The notes under the pieces are model-generated. The model had not been told where the DNA came from. It made no database searches and worked only from the letters and a program-made list of their open reading frames with translations. This document shows positions 61,862 to 64,000 of a stretch of 64,000 nucleotides of DNA, in pieces (the first letter of the stretch is position 1; the number at the start of each line of letters is the position of its first letter). The translations under genes were made by a program, and so were the position numbers. Source of the DNA: Lineus longissimus (Eukaryota; Nemertea; Pilidiophora; Heteronemertea; Lineidae); the NCBI RefSeq assembly GCF_910592395.1, contig NC_088322.1:2172001-2236000 (forward strand). The letters are read 5' to 3'.

Positions 61862-62131
61862 ATGAATAGAACTTGGGGTTACACAAAACGACCACGTAAT
61901 TGGAAAGAAAGATTAGAACGATTTCATAGAGAATTAGAGGCAGAAGTAGAGTCAAAGTTGGAGCCTGGTCCCGAAAAACCTTTAACACCTGCTGGGCCTG
62001 CTGGGTCAGAAAAACCTGTTGGGTCAGAAAAACCTTTAAAATTTAATGTACAACAAAAACCTGTAGTGTCTGTAGGATCAACACTAAACACTAGAAATGA
62101 CAGAACAACTGATTCTAGTTATTCCCACTAA
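61862..62131 (+). CDS. Small basic/Pro-rich Polinton protein (89 aa), copy C
   Basis: Intact, start ATTAAATG. Basic helix TKRPRNWKERLERFHREL, then a Pro/Gly/Glu/Lys-rich repeat (AGPAGSEKPVGSEKP), then a Ser/Thr-rich end DSSYSH. Same as copy A apart from repeat number. It ends 4 bp before the 219-aa gene. Function unknown. Confidence 0.62.
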   Translation: MNRTWGYTKRPRNWKERLERFHRELEAEVESKLEPGPEKPLTPAGPAGSEKPVGSEKPLKFNVQQKPVVSVGSTLNTRNDRTTDSSYSH

Positions 62132-62135
62132 TTAA

Positions 62136-62795
62136 ATGGATGGAGACAATAAGGTTTATCCAGATTTAAGTAATTTAAACTCTGAAAGTCATTTGAACTA
62201 TGAAAGGTCTGAAAAGCATACAGAAAGTAACCCTCAGGCTTTCAGACTACAACAAATATGTGAGGTTAAGAGTTTCTTAGAAAGCGAGATTGAATTTAGA
62301 AGAAAGATATTTTCAAAGTACAAAAAAGCATTTAGCGTAATTACTGGCATTAGCCACTTCCTTAATTTAACTAGCGTAGCAGCCGGATCTGTTGGTGTTT
62401 CCGCTCTAGCTGGTGTCATCACGGCACCGATAGGCTTAGCTTTGGGTGGCGTAACAATAGGTAGTGCCATTATTTCATCAGCCTTAGGCTGGGAGAAAAA
62501 GAATATTCTAAGGAAAATTGAAAAGCATGAGAATATCAGAATGTTGGCAATTTCAAAACTGAACACAATCAATGATTTGGTTAGTAAAGCCTTAACCGAT
62601 TCTCACATATCTACAGATGAGTTTACTTTGATTCTCAAGGAGAAGGAGAAATACATTTCGATGAAAAATGCCATTAGGAAAAAACAAAGGGAGGCAAGTT
62701 CAGCTGTTGATGTAGAGTCTTTAAAGAAGACTTTTTTAGAAGAAGGAAAAAAACTAGCACAGACAGAGATGCTAGAAAAACTAAAGGTTCAGTAA
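62136..62795 (+). CDS. Polinton 219-aa membrane-hairpin protein, copy C
   Basis: Intact, start AATTAAATGG. Polar N-terminus, hydrophobic hairpin (VGVSALAGVITAPIGLALGG), then a charged helical part (KHENIRMLAISKLNTINDL, KEKEKYISMKNAIRKKQRE). Near the 3' end two possible slippery heptamers lie in the correct register: T TTT TTA at 62732-62738 (codons 200-201) and A AAA AAA at 62747-62753. A -1 shift at the first would give a product of 263 residues instead of 219. Confidence 0.78.
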   Translation: MDGDNKVYPDLSNLNSESHLNYERSEKHTESNPQAFRLQQICEVKSFLESEIEFRRKIFSKYKKAFSVITGISHFLNLTSVAAGSVGVSALAGVITAPIGLALGGVTIGSAIISSALGWEKKNILRKIEKHENIRMLAISKLNTINDLVSKALTDSHISTDEFTLILKEKEKYISMKNAIRKKQREASSAVDVESLKKTFLEEGKKLAQTEMLEKLKVQ

Positions 62796-62926
62796 ATCAA
62801 ACAGGACCCGGACTACGTCCTAATCCTAATGTGGTGTATCACTATCACTATTATCATGACTTCGGTGTTAGGGATGAATTTCACCAAGTAACACTACCAT
62901 CAGCACCACCCTATTCATTAGTTTAA
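62738..62926 (+). CDS. Candidate -1 frameshift extension of the 219-aa protein, Polinton C
   Basis: 62 sense codons in the -1 frame, from the A of the T TTT TTA heptamer to TAA 62924-62926, without ATG. Basic start, then PNPNVVYHYHYYHDFGVRDE, then a C-terminus PSAPPYSLV. The copy A extension (3811-3998) is alignable along its length; the differences I checked at the PSAPPY codons are synonymous. The PSAP motif is identical in both. The extension also spans the palindrome GGAC-TAC-GTCC (62810-62820). Confidence 0.58.
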   Translation, partial: RRRKKTSTDRDARKTKGSVNQTGPGLRPNPNVVYHYHYYHDFGVRDEFHQVTLPSAPPYSLV

Positions 62927-62928
62927 TC

Positions 62929-62953
62929 GAACTTTGTTCTCTGGACGTAGTCC
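62929..62953 (+). repeat. Double-hairpin unit between the convergent genes, copy C
   Basis: GAAC-TTT-GTTC (62929-62939), 3 nt, GGAC-GTA-GTCC (62943-62953). In copy A the same junction has unrelated short sequence, so the unit is specific to C. Confidence 0.78.
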
Positions 62954-62956
62954 GAC

Positions 62957-64000
62957 TCAAGCGAAGTTTGAATCGCTGTAATCTATGTAGCCTTCATAAT
63001 ACATTCCAAATGGTAAGGTGCTTATTCCATCTTCAAGTATGAACCTCTTGTCATCAAAAGGACTGAGGCTTTTTTTGTCAACTTCTTCCAAATAGATTTG
63101 GTGTTTATCTGATCTTAAGTGTCTCATCTTGTGGTAAAATGACCTACTCTTTTCAAGACAATCAACATAGTCATCAAATGAGATATTTCTCCTTACTACA
63201 TTCTTGGCAATACCCTTCAATTTCTTAGAATCGTAATCTTTTGTCGAGCCTTGCTCTCCAGACATAGTCTTGGTCCTGTAAGCGTACATCTTACTTCTCA
63301 GGGCAATGAATTCAGTCATCTCTACTCCTCCTAGCTCATCCTTAAAGTAGCCTGGTACCTTCTTTTTACTGGTATCATAGAGTGGATGATCTTTTGGATA
63401 ATTACTGAAGTCAAAATAGTGTCTCAACTCCTTTAAGTCTTTAGTTAAGTCATCAGTATTAATGTTAAGTACAAAGGAATCTGTATCTAGATACAGCAGT
63501 TCAATATTTTTCTCACCAAAGTACGGTTGAAGAACTTCATAATAGAATTCATACATTAATAATTTAGACAATTCAAGTACTGAAGCTCCTATGTAGATTG
63601 GTTTGTTGAATTTCATTGATGTTTTCCTCATGCTAATAGCAGCATTATGTTCGTCAAATACGCATATCGATGAAAACCTGGGATTGGCCATTACATTCCT
63701 GGCTCTCTCCCCGTCCGATACAAATTCAATTTCAACCCTGTTCCTTACATTCTCACAAGTTTTTCCATAGAACGCATTATTCATTAATTTAAAGTAATCT
63801 TTCTCAAAATCAGTCTTAGAATCCATACGTCTTTTAGTGTTAAAATCAATGTATGGTGCTAACCACTTTGATTGTTTAAAGCTTATCACTGAATGAATCC
63901 TCTTAAGTACCATTCCGTGCTTGAGGTAAAATTGTAGCATTCTGTAATGCACTATGTAATTAGTTTTATCCTTTTGTGTTAGTATTAGTTTCTCTACATT
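62957..64000 (-). CDS. polB: Protein-primed DNA polymerase B, C-terminal part, Polinton C (runs off window)
   Basis: Open from the stop at 62957-62959 to the right edge, about 347 codons. The ORF's nominal GTG start (63952) is not real, since the frame continues upstream. Family B motifs: KLMNNAFYGKTCENVRNR (motif B) and LLYLDTDSFVL (motif C, DTD). The palm, thumb and C-terminus are present; exonuclease and terminal-protein regions lie outside. A 10-residue insertion (TKTMSGEQGST region) relative to copy A is encoded by the double-hairpin unit at 63246-63270. It replicates the element from its ends. Convergent with the 219-aa gene. Confidence 0.93.
   Translation of the reverse strand, partial: NVEKLILTQKDKTNYIVHYRMLQFYLKHGMVLKRIHSVISFKQSKWLAPYIDFNTKRRMDSKTDFEKDYFKLMNNAFYGKTCENVRNRVEIEFVSDGERARNVMANPRFSSICVFDEHNAAISMRKTSMKFNKPIYIGASVLELSKLLMYEFYYEVLQPYFGEKNIELLYLDTDSFVLNINTDDLTKDLKELRHYFDFSNYPKDHPLYDTSKKKVPGYFKDELGGVEMTEFIALRSKMYAYRTKTMSGEQGSTKDYDSKKLKGIAKNVVRRNISFDDYVDCLEKSRSFYHKMRHLRSDKHQIYLEEVDKKSLSPFDDKRFILEDGISTLPFGMYYEGYIDYSDSNFA
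63246..63270 (-). repeat. Double-hairpin unit inserted in polymerase, copy C
   Basis: GAGC-CTT-GCTC (63246-63256), 3 nt, AGAC-ATA-GTCT (63260-63270). Copy A has an uninterrupted coding sequence here, 30 nt shorter. Confidence 0.8.

Larger units (their letters stand above)
55501..64000 (+). mobile_element. Polinton/Maverick copy C, left part (continues past window)
   Basis: Starts at the hairpin terminus AGAATATATG (55501) and continues colinearly through capsid, 78-aa, penton, 152-aa, ATPase (minus), integrase, HNH, 89-aa, 219-aa and polymerase (minus). All visible frames are open. The three genes upstream of the capsid in copy B are absent, as in A. It carries the most double-hairpin units of the three copies. 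Confidence 0.88.

Noticed and set aside
62234-62572. Minus-strand ORF opposite the 219-aa gene
   Set aside because: Shadow of the conserved plus-strand frame; no independent support.

Overview
The window looks like nuclear DNA of an animal, probably a marine invertebrate; the phylum cannot be fixed from sequence alone. It contains spliced host exons, non-LTR and BEL/Pao retroelements, MITEs and long satellite arrays. No prokaryotic gene layout, rRNA, tRNA or CRISPR array was seen. Most coding capacity belongs to three related Polinton/Maverick elements (animal adintovirus-like endogenous viruses), called A, B and C here.

Layout. 1-2138: 5' part of a BEL/Pao retrotransposon, minus strand, inserted in the DNA polymerase gene of Polinton A. 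2139-17626: Polinton A, reversed, ending at its terminal inverted repeat at 17626. It is broken by a Harbinger-like element (2628-3403), a MITE (5390-6151) and a 3.1-kb repeat E1 (8709-13526) that itself holds a truncated LINE. 17643-29128: Polinton B, with three extra genes upstream of the capsid gene, interrupted by E2 (19798-22441) and deleted from the middle of its zinc-ribbon/HNH gene to its right terminus. 29175-32332: E3. 32340-55500: host sequence rich in repeats: a 109-bp minisatellite, an 81-bp satellite with higher-order structure, a 71-bp array, a dispersed family with hairpin ends, a MITE, a LINE endonuclease fragment, and exons of a host gene with a Lys-rich middle and a SANT-like last exon. 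55501-64000: Polinton C, the best preserved, running off the right edge inside its polymerase gene.

The shared Polinton core, read from the C terminus inward, is: major capsid protein, 78-aa membrane protein, penton-like protein, about 150-aa membrane protein, packaging ATPase (opposite strand), integrase with chromodomain, zinc-ribbon/HNH-like protein, small Pro-rich protein, 219-aa membrane-hairpin protein, protein-primed DNA polymerase B (opposite strand). The set covers genome copying, integration, packaging and capsid building. No adenovirus-type protease is visible; it may lie outside the window or be missing.

Main novelties: (1) a recurrent double-hairpin micro-insertion (GGAC-NNN-GTCC plus GAGC-NNN-GCTC) placed differently in different Polinton copies, often in frame inside genes; (2) a likely -1 ribosomal frameshift in the 219-aa gene, conserved in A and C, that would add a tail with a PSAP late-domain motif; (3) Polinton termini that begin with a hairpin of about 130 bp whose 20-bp arms differ between copies but stay self-complementary; (4) a TAAATG motif at most Polinton start codons, like poxvirus late promoters; (5) a 3.1-kb repeat without inverted ends, present three times in or next to Polintons.
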